A stretch of DNA of 21,694 nt from an uncultured Actinomycetes bacterium (GCA_946886425.1 CAMPIP010000017.1:1-21694), one strand, 5' to 3'; shown: positions 13,804-21,694, counted from the first letter of the stretch. Program-made: numbers and translations. The notes: a model not told the origin generated them from the sequence alone.

Positions 13804-15956
13804 CTACGAGAGAAGGGCGGAGCACAACTGCACGACGTGCTCCGGCACTGCATCGAACTCGCGGGGGTTCAGCTGCATCACGTACTCATTCTCGATGTGG
13901 TACGACTCGTTGACGAACTTCTTGAAGGCAGCATCACCCGTCGTGACATCATCTCCACCAAGCTCAGAAGCGATGCGGAAGATCTGGACCTTCTCGTAGC
14001 CCACGTCAGTGTCTTTGAACTTCCCCTTCAGGACCTCCCAATCCTTTAGTTCTGCCAGCAGCCCGTCGTAGTCGAAGTCAGAGATGATCCGCTTGATCTC
14101 CACGATCGCCTGCTCGCGCGCTTCCTCACTCAGAGGTGCACGCATCCCTTTTTCATCCTTCGTAGCGGGGGCGTCCCGAAGATGGAGAAGGCTCGAAAGC
14201 ACGTCGTACTCCGGCCCACGGTCGCCGTGGACCTCGTAACGGCGACGGAGGTAGATGCACTTGATCACGGGATCAGCTGATGATCCGATGTTCGCGTCGC
14301 ATACCTGGGAGAACGTCATGATGTCCGTGGCCTCGATTGGCTTCTCCTTCACCTTCCCTTCCCGACCCTGAAGGAACTGGACGGCGGGGGCGGCCGCCTG
14401 GAACTGTCCCGACGTGGCCGTCCGGACAATGTCGATGGCGGGCTCAATGTCGTGAGTCAGGAGCAGCGTGGTGAATCCTCTGAGGCTCTGTTTCCCATGG
14501 AACAGCTTGTGAAGGATGGCGAACTTCTTGGTCTTGTCGAAGCTCGACACGGGATCGTCCAGGACGACGAGATCAGGTTTCTCGCGACGTACCTGATGCA
14601 TGAACAGGACGAGGGCGAAGGCGTTTCGCTCGCCGAAGCTCAGATGGTCCGCGGCCGCCTCCAGATGACCCGGGGCGTCCTGATGCTCCAAAATCATCCG
14701 GTAGGCGGTACCACTTGACTCGATCCTGACTGCGTATTTGTAACCGGCAGACTGTAGGTACTCGTTGATTTCGTCCTGGTTCCGCGCGATCGCTTTGGCT
14801 ACCCGCGCCTTCTGGATGCCCACTCGGCCCTTGATGTCGCTGATCCGTTCGGCGACACGATCAAGTTCGTCGTTCATGTCTCCCACCACTCCCTGCGTGC
14901 CCTCTGAATTGAGTGCGTCGAGGAGATCGAGATCGATCTTCAGATTTTGTAGTGCCTTGTCTACGTCGGGCTCGTCACGGAGCGAGGGGAACGACAGCCC
15001 CCTGAGCGCAGTGAACTTGTCGAGGAGCGTCTCGACCTGGCTTCGCAATCCCGCGAGGAACTGCTCCTGCTCCGGGGAGAGCGCATCCAGGCTCGTCGTG
15101 ATCTTCCGTAGCTGCTCGAGACGCTCGGGCATGAAGAAGCGCTCAAGCTTGTCGATCACAACACGCAACGCGTTCATGTTCTTAACGGCCGCAGACTCGT
15201 ACTCCTCGGAGACCCCGACCGCGGTCTTCTTGTCAACGTCGGGCACCGAGCAGAAGGGGCAGTTGTCGGATAGCTCAAGATAGCTCTGGCCTTTCGACTG
15301 CCAGGACAGCCATCCCCCAGGGTCGTCGCTCCGAAGGAACTGCTCATAGCCTCGGAGGGGCTTCGGGATAGTCGCGAGCTTACCGCCCATGTTGAGCGCC
15401 TTGAAACCCTTGCTGGTCTTTGCGATTCCACCGGATCGCGTGACCGTGAAGGCGTTGCGCAGCTCGGTGAAGCTGGCGATCACCTCTTCGAGCGCTTCGT
15501 TTTCCAAGAAAATCCCCTAAGATTCTCGAAAATGCTCTCGAGCTCGTCGATCCCCTCCTGATACTCGGGAGTGTTGATGAAGATCTCGAAGCTGTTCGTG
15601 ACCACCTCATCGGGTTGAAAAACGAACTGGGCGACATATTGGTCGTCGAGGACCAGGACATTCTTGATCTCCTCGGCGCCCACGACCGCCGGGGCCTCGT
15701 CGCCTGCCCCTTGTCGGTACTTGAAGGGAAGTAGGTCCCGCAGGGCACCATCGTCGCTTGCGTTGAGCACGAGAGCACGCGCAATGGTGCTCTTCCCGAT
15801 ACCGTTCGGTCCGTACTTGATATTTAGTGCCTCGCGTCGAAGCGTGATCTCCGCCTCACTGATGTTATTGCAGTTCGTGATTGCTATCGAGTAATCACCG
15901 GCCTGCGTGGAAGGCTCGGGCTGTCGCGGCGACGTGGTGGTCTCTACGGATGACAC
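13804..15956 (-). pseudogene. RloC-like/AAA_13-type ATPase with CPFC motif, interrupted by a one-base frameshift
   Basis: Two overlapping frames, 15956-15480 (158 aa) and 15507-13804 (567 aa), join into one 717-aa protein if a single base is restored near 15509-15517 (runs AAAA and CCCC on the + strand). Numbering in the joined protein: Walker A GPNGIGKST (49-57), CPFC (C233, C236), a charged helical region, signature LSFGERNAF (439 onward), Walker B DLVVLDDPVSSFD (464-469 core) and switch LLLTHD (H502). The C-terminus has RRYEVH (572-577) and NESYHIENEY near 687. The order Walker A, CxxC, signature, LDDPxSSFD resembles RloC and related AAA_13 proteins, of which RloC and PrrC are tRNA anticodon nucleases linked to type I R-M. 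Nuclease activity here is unproven. Because the signature and the Walker A are in different frames, it is probably inactive unless both halves are made: AGGGGA precedes TTG 15507. Confidence 0.7.
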
Positions 15957-16161
15957 GAGGCGCCAACTATTACAGTTGCGGACCGAAAAAGATCGTTGAC
16001 GTTCCTAAACGGTCTCGGTGGACGCAACAGGGCACCTTGTGCAACCATAGTTTTTCGTCGAGTCGCGCCTCCCAGCCGTTATCAGGTGGCTGGTGGAGTG
16101 CGAGACAGAACCCAGGTCCAGCAGTAGTTGTCGACCAGATGAACCTGGCACCCCTGCTGGG
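15957..16161. other. Intergenic region upstream of the ATPase gene
   Basis: About 200 bp of noticeably more A/T-rich DNA between the ATPase start and the AbiEi-like remnant. It should hold the ATPase promoter (- strand), but I see no -35/-10 pair that I would defend. No open frame here looks protein-coding. Confidence 0.35.
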
Positions 16162-16545
16162 TCAAGGGTCGATAGGTCTGTTCGATCTCGGCCGCGCGGA
16201 GCGGACGAGGTTGCCGGTCCGGGCTGCCTCGACCCAGGTAACCGCCGTGAGGGCGGCGCTTACCGCGTCGGGACGGCCGCGTCGTCGTGCCTCCTCTTCG
16301 AGTCTCCGCACCGTGAGCAGCCCGCGGTCAAGCGCCTGCCACACAGCCATTTCCAGTTGCTCGGGCTGAATTTCCCCGGCCACGTCGACGAGCGTTCGCG
16401 CCGGGGCGGTTAGGGCGAGGCCTTCGCGGCGCACCGTGGGGACCTCTTCTTCGTCGGGGCGGGTGTGAATTCCGACCAGTCTTGATGTGCTTGCACGTGG
16501 GCGGCTTCGGTTCACAGGGGCCGTTTCCAACCGGCGTTGAATCAC
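16162..16545 (-). pseudogene. Remnant of an AbiEi/DUF559-type protein (C-terminal part)
   Basis: The frame contains RREGLALTAPARTLVDVAGE, then EQLEMAVWQALDRGLLTVRRL and RRRGRPDAVSAAL. This is the pattern (DGLPVTTPARTLLDLA, then LERALxxALRRGLLT) seen in AbiEi-like antitoxin/DUF559 proteins of actinobacteria. The N-terminal winged-helix part is missing: the first 20 or so residues are encoded by repeat copy B, not by family sequence. The C-terminal nuclease-like or toxin-neutralising part is absent as well. No AbiEii toxin gene is adjacent. It is most likely a gene broken when the repeat or the hsd operon arrived (inference). Confidence 0.45.
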
Positions 16546-16605
16546 GCTCGATTTCGGGCAGTGGTGCCCGAAATTGCAGCGATGTGCGGGATTAGCGGCA
16601 ATTTC
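16484..16605 (+). repeat. Dispersed palindrome-containing repeat, copy B
   Basis: Direct-orientation partner of copy A (10590-10712). The central inverted repeat is ATTTCGGGCA (16551-16560) / TGCCCGAAAT (16565-16574) with loop GTGG; copy A has the same arms with loop CGAG. The loop and flanks differ between copies while the arms are conserved, as expected when the hairpin itself is under selection. It ends 12 bp before the hsdR -10 box and truncates the AbiEi-like frame. Confidence 0.7.
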
Positions 16606-16617
16606 GCCTCTTTTTTG

Positions 16618-16623
16618 TAGCCT
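16618..16623 (+). promoter_or_regulatory. Putative -10 box of the hsdR-hsdS-hsdM operon
   Basis: TAGCCT (TANNNT) ends exactly 6 nt before the GTG start of hsdR, just after a run of six T. This predicts a leaderless mRNA. The arrangement matches that of the OLD gene (TAGGAT, 6 nt, ATG). No strong -35 is visible. Confidence 0.4.
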
Positions 16624-16629
16624 GACGAC

Positions 16630-19386
16630 GTGAATTCGGAGGGCGACGCGGACCGCTTAGCGGCAGAGGCCCGCTCCCGGGTGTTGATCGATCGGCAGCT
16701 CGGCGAGGCCGGCTGGTCGGTGCAGGACAAGAAGGCGATGAACCTCTTCGCCTCCCCGGGCGTCGCCGTCCGAGAGGTGACGCTGAAACCCGGCCACGGA
16801 CGGGTGGACTACGTCCTCTACGTCAACCAGGCCGCCGTCGGCGTGATCGAGGCCAAGCCGAAGGGGACCCCGCTGTCGGGCGTGGAGTGGCAGAGCGCTA
16901 TGTACGCCGAGGGGCTGCCGCCGGACGTGCGCCTGGCGGCACTCACGAAGGACGGGCGGCTCCCGTTCGTGTTCGAGGCCAGCGGCGCCGAGACCCACTT
17001 CACCAGCGGCTTCGATCCGGAGCCTCGCGCGCGACGCATCTTCCATTTCCCACAGCCGTCGACGCTGGCGGGTGTCCTGAAGCGGAAGGACGACGAGTAT
17101 CCGACCTGGCGAGGAAAGGTCGGCGCTCTGCCGCCGCTGGACACGAAGCCGTTGCGCCCGGCGCAGATCGAGGCGATCAACGGACTCGAGCTGAGTCTCG
17201 CCGAGCAGCGCTACGACCGCAGCCTCGTCCAGATGGCCACCGGCGCTGGGAAGACGTACACCGCCGTGACGCTTTCCTACCGCCTGCTCAGGCATGGCGG
17301 CTTTGACCGGATCCTCTTCCTCGTCGACCGCAACAACCTGGCGAAGCAGACGATGGCCGAGTTCGAGAACTACCAGACGCCCGATGGTCGGAAGTTCACC
17401 GAGCTCTACAACGTCAACCGCCTGCGACGCGGTCCGATGCCGGACGCGACCAGCGTCGCGATCTCCACCATCCAGCGGGTCTTCAAGGCCCTGCGCAACG
17501 AGGAGGTCGACGACAGCGACGACCCGGGGCTGGACGAGTGGGTTCCCGACGCGCCGGTCACGGTTGCCTACAGCCCAGACATCCCGCCCGAGGCGTTCGA
17601 CCTGGTCATCGTCGACGAGGCCCACCGCTCCATCTACGGTCAGTGGCGCGGCGTCCTGGAGTACTTCGACGCGCACGTCATCGGCCTCACGGCCACGCCG
17701 GGCAAGCAGACGTTCGGCTTCTTCAAGCAGAACCTCGTCTCGGAGTACACCTACCCGCAGTCGGTGGCCGATACCGTCAATGTCGACTTCGACCTCTACC
17801 GGATCAAGACCCAGATCAGCGAGCGGGGATCGATCATCGAGGCGGGCACGGTCGTTCCCAAAGTCGATCGCCGAACGAGGGTCAAACGCTACGAGGAACT
17901 GGACGAGGATCTCGAGTACCGGGCCCAGCAGCTCGATCGGGCGGTCACCGCAACCGACCAGATCCGCACGGTGCTCCAGACGTTCCGCGACAGACTGTTC
18001 ACCGAGATCTTTCCCGGCCGCTCGGTCGTGCCGAAGACCCTGATCTTCGCCAAAGACGACAACCACGCCGAGGAGATCGTCACCCAGGTGCGCGAGGTAT
18101 TCGGGAAAGGCAACGATTTCGCGGCGAAGATCACGTACAACGCGCGGAACGCCGAGCGTCAGCTGGCCGCGTTCCGGACGAGCGCCGCGCTCCGCATCGC
18201 GGTCACCGTCGACATGATCGCCACCGGCACCGATGTGAAGCCCCTGGAGTGCGTCTTCTTCATGCGGGACGTTCGCTCGCCTCAATACTTCGAACAGATG
18301 AAAGGCCGCGGTGCTCGCACGATTCCCGACGCGGACTTCCAGGCTGTCACGCCGGACGCGACCGAGAAGACGCGCTTCGTGCTTGTCGACGCCGTCGGCG
18401 TCACCGAGCACGAGTTCGTCGAGCCGCCCCTGAACCGCGTGAGGTCGATCAGCCTGACCAAGCTTCTCGAGAAGACGGCGAACCTGACGATCACCGAGGA
18501 CGAGACCGCGACGCTCGCTTCGCGGCTCGCGGCCCTGGAGGCACAGATCACCCCCGACGAGCGGGCGGAGCTGGACCAGGTCGCCGGCGGCTCGCTTCGG
18601 GCCGTCGTGCGCCAGCTCGTCGACGCGGTTGACGCCGACGCACAGGCGAAGGCCGTCGAAACGGCCGACGATCCGGACGCCGCCCGCCAGCAGCTCATCG
18701 TCGAGGCCGTCCGCCCGCTGGCCTCCAACCCCGATCTGCGTTCCCGCATCCTGGAGTTGCGCCGGGCACACGACCGCGTTCTCGACGAGGTCTCCGCCGA
18801 CACCCTTCTCGACGCGCATGGGGTCATCGACACGAGCAAAGCGAAATCGATCGTCGAGTCCTGGCGCGCCTATCTCGACGAGCATCGCTCTGAGATCACC
18901 GCGATCCAGCTACTCACCGAAGCGCGCGAGCGGCGCGTCTCGTACGACGACATCAAAGAGCTGGCCGACCGCATCGCCCGTCCGCCCTACAACTGGACGC
19001 CCGACATCGTCTGGAACGCCCATGTCGCGCTCGAGAATGACGGGCAGCGTCAGGCCGGCCCGCACCGGACGCTCACCGACCTTGTTTCGCTCGTCCGCTT
19101 CTCGCTCGGCGAGGACGACCAGCTCATCCCATACGCCGACCGCGTGCAGGAGCTCTACGTCGGCTGGTTGCTCCAGCAGGAGCAGGCTGGGGCGACCTTC
19201 ACCGACGCGGAGCGCTGGTGGCTCGACCGGATCGCCAACGTCATCGCGGAGTCCGCCGGCATCGAACCGGCCGACCTCGACAGCCCGCCATTCACCGAGA
19301 ACGGTGGCGCCGACGGTGCAGTTCGCGACCTCGGCGACCGCGCGGCGACCCTGCTCGATGAGCTCAACCAGGAGCTCACGGCATGA
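16630..19386 (+). CDS. hsdR: Type I restriction enzyme R subunit (EcoEI/type IB-like)
   Basis: The 918-aa motor and nuclease subunit of a type I R-M system: it translocates DNA with ATP and cleaves distant sites. The N-terminal PD-(D/E)xK nuclease is visible as GHGRVDYVLY (D60) followed by VIEAKPKG (E74, K76). The SF2 helicase shows Walker A MATGAGKT (202-209), DEAH box IVDEAH (329-332), TATPG (from 354) and motif VI QMKGRGAR (556-563). The remainder matches the EcoEI-type C-terminal domain that binds the methylase. Start GTG 16630 lies 6 nt after a TAGCCT box, and no ribosome-binding site is needed if the transcript is leaderless. The stop overlaps the hsdS ATG by 4 bp. All catalytic residues are intact. 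Confidence 0.95.
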   Translation: MNSEGDADRLAAEARSRVLIDRQLGEAGWSVQDKKAMNLFASPGVAVREVTLKPGHGRVDYVLYVNQAAVGVIEAKPKGTPLSGVEWQSAMYAEGLPPDVRLAALTKDGRLPFVFEASGAETHFTSGFDPEPRARRIFHFPQPSTLAGVLKRKDDEYPTWRGKVGALPPLDTKPLRPAQIEAINGLELSLAEQRYDRSLVQMATGAGKTYTAVTLSYRLLRHGGFDRILFLVDRNNLAKQTMAEFENYQTPDGRKFTELYNVNRLRRGPMPDATSVAISTIQRVFKALRNEEVDDSDDPGLDEWVPDAPVTVAYSPDIPPEAFDLVIVDEAHRSIYGQWRGVLEYFDAHVIGLTATPGKQTFGFFKQNLVSEYTYPQSVADTVNVDFDLYRIKTQISERGSIIEAGTVVPKVDRRTRVKRYEELDEDLEYRAQQLDRAVTATDQIRTVLQTFRDRLFTEIFPGRSVVPKTLIFAKDDNHAEEIVTQVREVFGKGNDFAAKITYNARNAERQLAAFRTSAALRIAVTVDMIATGTDVKPLECVFFMRDVRSPQYFEQMKGRGARTIPDADFQAVTPDATEKTRFVLVDAVGVTEHEFVEPPLNRVRSISLTKLLEKTANLTITEDETATLASRLAALEAQITPDERAELDQVAGGSLRAVVRQLVDAVDADAQAKAVETADDPDAARQQLIVEAVRPLASNPDLRSRILELRRAHDRVLDEVSADTLLDAHGVIDTSKAKSIVESWRAYLDEHRSEITAIQLLTEARERRVSYDDIKELADRIARPPYNWTPDIVWNAHVALENDGQRQAGPHRTLTDLVSLVRFSLGEDDQLIPYADRVQELYVGWLLQQEQAGATFTDAERWWLDRIANVIAESAGIEPADLDSPPFTENGGADGAVRDLGDRAATLLDELNQELTA

Positions 19387-20594
19387 CCTCGAGGTGGGAG
19401 CAAGCGACGCTGAAAGATGTCTGTCTCCCCATCGTGAAGGCAGATCCGGCCGAACTCGGCCGCGGCGCAATTCGCTACATCGACATCGGCAGCGTAGACG
19501 GGGCGCGGCACATGCTTTCGGACGTGCCAGAGATTCAGGCCACCGACGCCCCAAGCCGCTGTCGCCAGGTTGTCCAGGCTGGGGACACCGTGTTCTCGAC
19601 GGTCCGTCCGTACCTGGAAAAGATCGCTTACGTCGATGGAACCCTGGACGGCGAGTTCGCGTCGACTGGATTCTGCGTACTGCGGCCGGGACCCCGACTG
19701 CTTCCGAAACACCTCTACTACTTCTCGATCTCGCCAGCCATGCTCAGTCAGGTGCTGCCTTACCAGAAGGGCGTGAGCTATCCGGCGGTGCTTGACAAGG
19801 AGGTTCGGGCGAGTGTGATTCCGCTCCCGTCGCTGGACGAGCAGCGGCGGATTGTCGAACTCCTCGAGGACCACCTCTCCCGTCTCGACGCTGCCGACGC
19901 ATACGTTCAGTCGGCCAGTCAACGACTGGTCAACGCGAGGCGCAGCGCGCTGGACCGATTGTTCGGAGGTCGGGAGGTTCCGCTTGCCGACCTCGTCGAC
20001 AACATCTCGGCGGGCAAGTCCTTCGGTGCTGCGAACGGGCCCGCAGCGGATAACGAATGGGGGATCATCAAGGTGAGCGCCATGACCTGGGGGGAATTCG
20101 ATCCCGCCGAGAACAAGGCCGTGCCCAGCGATCGCGTGGATCCGCGATTTGAGATCCGGGAAGGGGACCTTCTCGTCAGCCGCGCCAACACCAGCGAATA
20201 CGTCGGTGCGAGCGTCCTCGTCGGCCCGGTTCGAGCCAAGCTGCTGCTTAGCGACAAGTCACTGCGCGTGTCGCCGATCGACGGAGTTCGATCAGATTGG
20301 CTCTGGCGAGCACTGCTTGCGCCGTCAGCGCGTCGTCAGATCTCGGCACTCGCCACTGGAACTAAGGACTCCATGAGAAACATCTCACAGGCGTCCCTCA
20401 TGCGGGTCCGAGTCCCGCGGGCAACGCCGCAAGAGCAGGCAGCCGCCGTCAGCGCTTACGCAGAACTCGCAGACGAATTCGACCGGCTTCAGGCTGAGTT
20501 GGATTCGGCACATCGCCGCGCAATAGACCTCCGCCGCACCCTCCTCGCTACCGCCTTCTCCGGCCAGCTCACCGCTGAGACGGCTATCGCGTGA
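19383..20594 (+). CDS. hsdS: Type I restriction-modification specificity subunit S
   Basis: A 403-aa subunit that recognises the bipartite DNA target and directs both methylation and cleavage. Two target-recognition domains are visible. TRD1 spans about residues 1-140 (starting WEQATLKDVCLPI) and is closed by the conserved helix LPSLDEQRRIVELLEDHLSR. TRD2 spans about 195-340 (DLVDNISAGKSFGAANG and GDLLVSRANTSEYVGASVLV) and is closed by TPQEQAAAVSAYAELADEFD and a final helix ending LLATAFSGQL. The two conserved helices set the spacer between half-sites. It is full length with no truncation or shuffled half-gene next to it. ATG 19383 overlaps the hsdR stop. The recognition sequence cannot be read from sequence alone. 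Confidence 0.93.
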   Translation: MTSRWEQATLKDVCLPIVKADPAELGRGAIRYIDIGSVDGARHMLSDVPEIQATDAPSRCRQVVQAGDTVFSTVRPYLEKIAYVDGTLDGEFASTGFCVLRPGPRLLPKHLYYFSISPAMLSQVLPYQKGVSYPAVLDKEVRASVIPLPSLDEQRRIVELLEDHLSRLDAADAYVQSASQRLVNARRSALDRLFGGREVPLADLVDNISAGKSFGAANGPAADNEWGIIKVSAMTWGEFDPAENKAVPSDRVDPRFEIREGDLLVSRANTSEYVGASVLVGPVRAKLLLSDKSLRVSPIDGVRSDWLWRALLAPSARRQISALATGTKDSMRNISQASLMRVRVPRATPQEQAAAVSAYAELADEFDRLQAELDSAHRRAIDLRRTLLATAFSGQLTAETAIA

Positions 20595-20604
20595 GAATGC
20601 GTCC

Positions 20605-21694
20605 GTGACCGAATCGCGCCGCCTCGTTTCCAGGCTCGTCGCCGGCAGCAATGTCCTCCGGGACGCCGGCGTCAACATGTTCGAATACACCGAGCAGCTC
20701 ACGTTCCTGCTGTTCCTGAAGATGGCCGAAGAGCGGGCGACGCGCTCGCTTAACCGGGAGCGAGTCGTTCCCGAGGAGTACTCCTGGAGCCAGCTGCTCG
20801 GGTTGTCTGGGGAGGAGCTCGAGGACACCTACAACCACATCCTGCGAGGGCTCTCCGGCCAACCCGGTGTGCTCGGCACGATCTACCGCGGCGCGCAGAA
20901 CAAGATCGCCAACCCGTCGCACCTGAAGACGCTGATCGTCGACTACCTCGACAAGGAGAATTGGTCGGCAGCAGGGGCAGACATAAACGGCGACGCCTAC
21001 GAGGAGCTGCTGGAGCGGAGTGCCGGCGATACGAAGACGACCGCCGGCCAGTACTTCACGCCGCGCCCGCTCATCGAGGCCATCGTCGAGGTCGTGCAGC
21101 CGACCGTCGCCGACCGAGTCGTCGACCCCGCCTGCGGCTCCGGCGGGTTCCTGCTCGCGGCCTATGCGCACGCCACCCGCGACGCCGCATCTCTCGCGCC
21201 GCCTGACCGTGAGCACCTGCGCACGACCTTCGTCCGCGGCGTCGACATCGGCGCCACCACCTCGCGCCTGGCTTCGATGAACCTGCTGCTCCACGGCCTC
21301 GGGTCGATGACCGGCGACTCCCTCATAGACCACAGGGATGCGCTGATCGCCGACCCAGGCAAGCGGTGGAGCGTGGTCCTCGCCAATCCTCCGTTCGGAC
21401 GCAACTCGAGCACCGAGATCGGCAACGGAAGCGACGATGCGGAGATCTTCCGCGAGGACTTCGTCGTCACGACGTCCAACAAGCAGCTGAACTTCCTGCA
21501 GCACATCATGACCGTCCTCGATACCAACGGCCGCGCAGGCGTGGTGCTGCCCGACAACGTGCTGTTCGAGGGCGGCGCCGGCGAGACGCTGCGTCGCAAG
21601 CTGCTGACCGCCTTCGACTTCCACACGCTGCTGCGCCTACCCACCGGCATCTTCTACAAGCCCGGCGTGAAGGCCAACGTCTTGTTCTTCGACA
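20605..21694 (+). CDS. hsdM: Type I restriction-modification methyltransferase subunit M (N-terminal part, cut by the window edge)
   Basis: Adenine-N6 methyltransferase of the type I system; 363 codons are present and the gene continues past 21694. The N-terminal helical domain includes NMFEYTEQLTFLLFLKMAEE. QYFTPRPLIEAIVEVV (from 149) leads into SAM-binding motif I DPACGSGGF (174 onward) and the catalytic motif IV NPPF (261-264). GTG 20605 is the first start in frame, 10 bp after the hsdS stop; the nearby ATG/GTG at 20591-20599 are followed by an early stop. It completes an R-S-M gene order. The frame is open to the edge, so the C-terminus and anything beyond are unknown. Confidence 0.94.
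   Translation, partial: MTESRRLVSRLVAGSNVLRDAGVNMFEYTEQLTFLLFLKMAEERATRSLNRERVVPEEYSWSQLLGLSGEELEDTYNHILRGLSGQPGVLGTIYRGAQNKIANPSHLKTLIVDYLDKENWSAAGADINGDAYEELLERSAGDTKTTAGQYFTPRPLIEAIVEVVQPTVADRVVDPACGSGGFLLAAYAHATRDAASLAPPDREHLRTTFVRGVDIGATTSRLASMNLLLHGLGSMTGDSLIDHRDALIADPGKRWSVVLANPPFGRNSSTEIGNGSDDAEIFREDFVVTTSNKQLNFLQHIMTVLDTNGRAGVVLPDNVLFEGGAGETLRRKLLTAFDFHTLLRLPTGIFYKPGVKANVLFFD

Noticed and set aside
13456..14049. 197-aa + strand ORF
   Set aside because: Its second half is antisense to the ATPase gene and its first half is Arg/Pro/Ser-rich without recognisable features.
15480..15520. Programmed -1 frameshifting in the ATPase gene
   Set aside because: No X-XXY-YYZ slippery heptamer is present in the zero frame and no obvious downstream pseudoknot is seen; a mutation, an assembly error or a re-initiation start is simpler.
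16657..18885. 742-aa open frame on the - strand opposite hsdR
   Set aside because: hsdR on the + strand has every expected motif; the antisense frame shows none.
1..21694. CRISPR array, transposase/IS element or integrase
   Set aside because: No regularly spaced repeats and no DDE/tyrosine/serine recombinase motifs were seen in any plausible frame; mobility is inferred only from the tRNA scar and repeats.

Overview
The window is high-GC, densely packed bacterial DNA. Actinobacterial-style features include SD-poor, possibly leaderless starts with TANNNT -10 boxes, Drr-type ABC exporters and many 4-bp ATGA gene overlaps. I infer an actinobacterium, perhaps of the Thermoleophilia, but no marker gene fixes this.

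The left half (1-10583) looks like core genome. It opens with a pyruvate/2-oxoacid dehydrogenase operon (E1alpha, E1beta, E2; 45-3634, + strand). An opposing membrane-protein gene follows (3686-5311, -). Next come lipB-lipA (5357-7122, +), which make the lipoyl group that E2 carries. The - strand then holds a small VOC/glyoxalase-fold protein (7119-7454), tRNA-Ala(TGC) (7456-7528), a DrrAB-like ABC exporter (7575-9352) and a very acidic protein of unknown function (9392-10426). tRNA-Ala(CGC) sits at 10511-10583 on the + strand.

The right half (10584 to the end) is accessory DNA: looser packing, broken genes, less uniform composition and mostly defence functions. It carries a solitary OLD-family ATPase/TOPRIM nuclease (11075-13144) and a degenerate copy of the 3' half of tRNA-Ala(CGC) (about 13333-13372), which looks like an attachment-site scar. 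It also carries an RloC-like ATPase with a CPFC motif, split by a one-base frameshift (13804-15956, -), and an AbiEi/DUF559-like remnant (16162-16545, -). The last operon is a type I restriction-modification system in the order hsdR-hsdS-hsdM (16630 to the right edge, where hsdM is cut off). A diverged repeat of about 120 bp with a strong central palindrome occurs just after the tRNA (10590-10712) and again just before hsdR (16484-16605). The two direct copies frame the OLD/ATPase segment.

The most notable observations are: the tRNA-derived duplication and the palindromic repeats that frame a small defence segment without a visible integrase; the frameshifted ATPase next to a type I R-M locus; and a nested palindromic element of exactly 29 codons inside an E2 inter-domain linker. 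All family assignments come from motifs read by eye. No database search was run.
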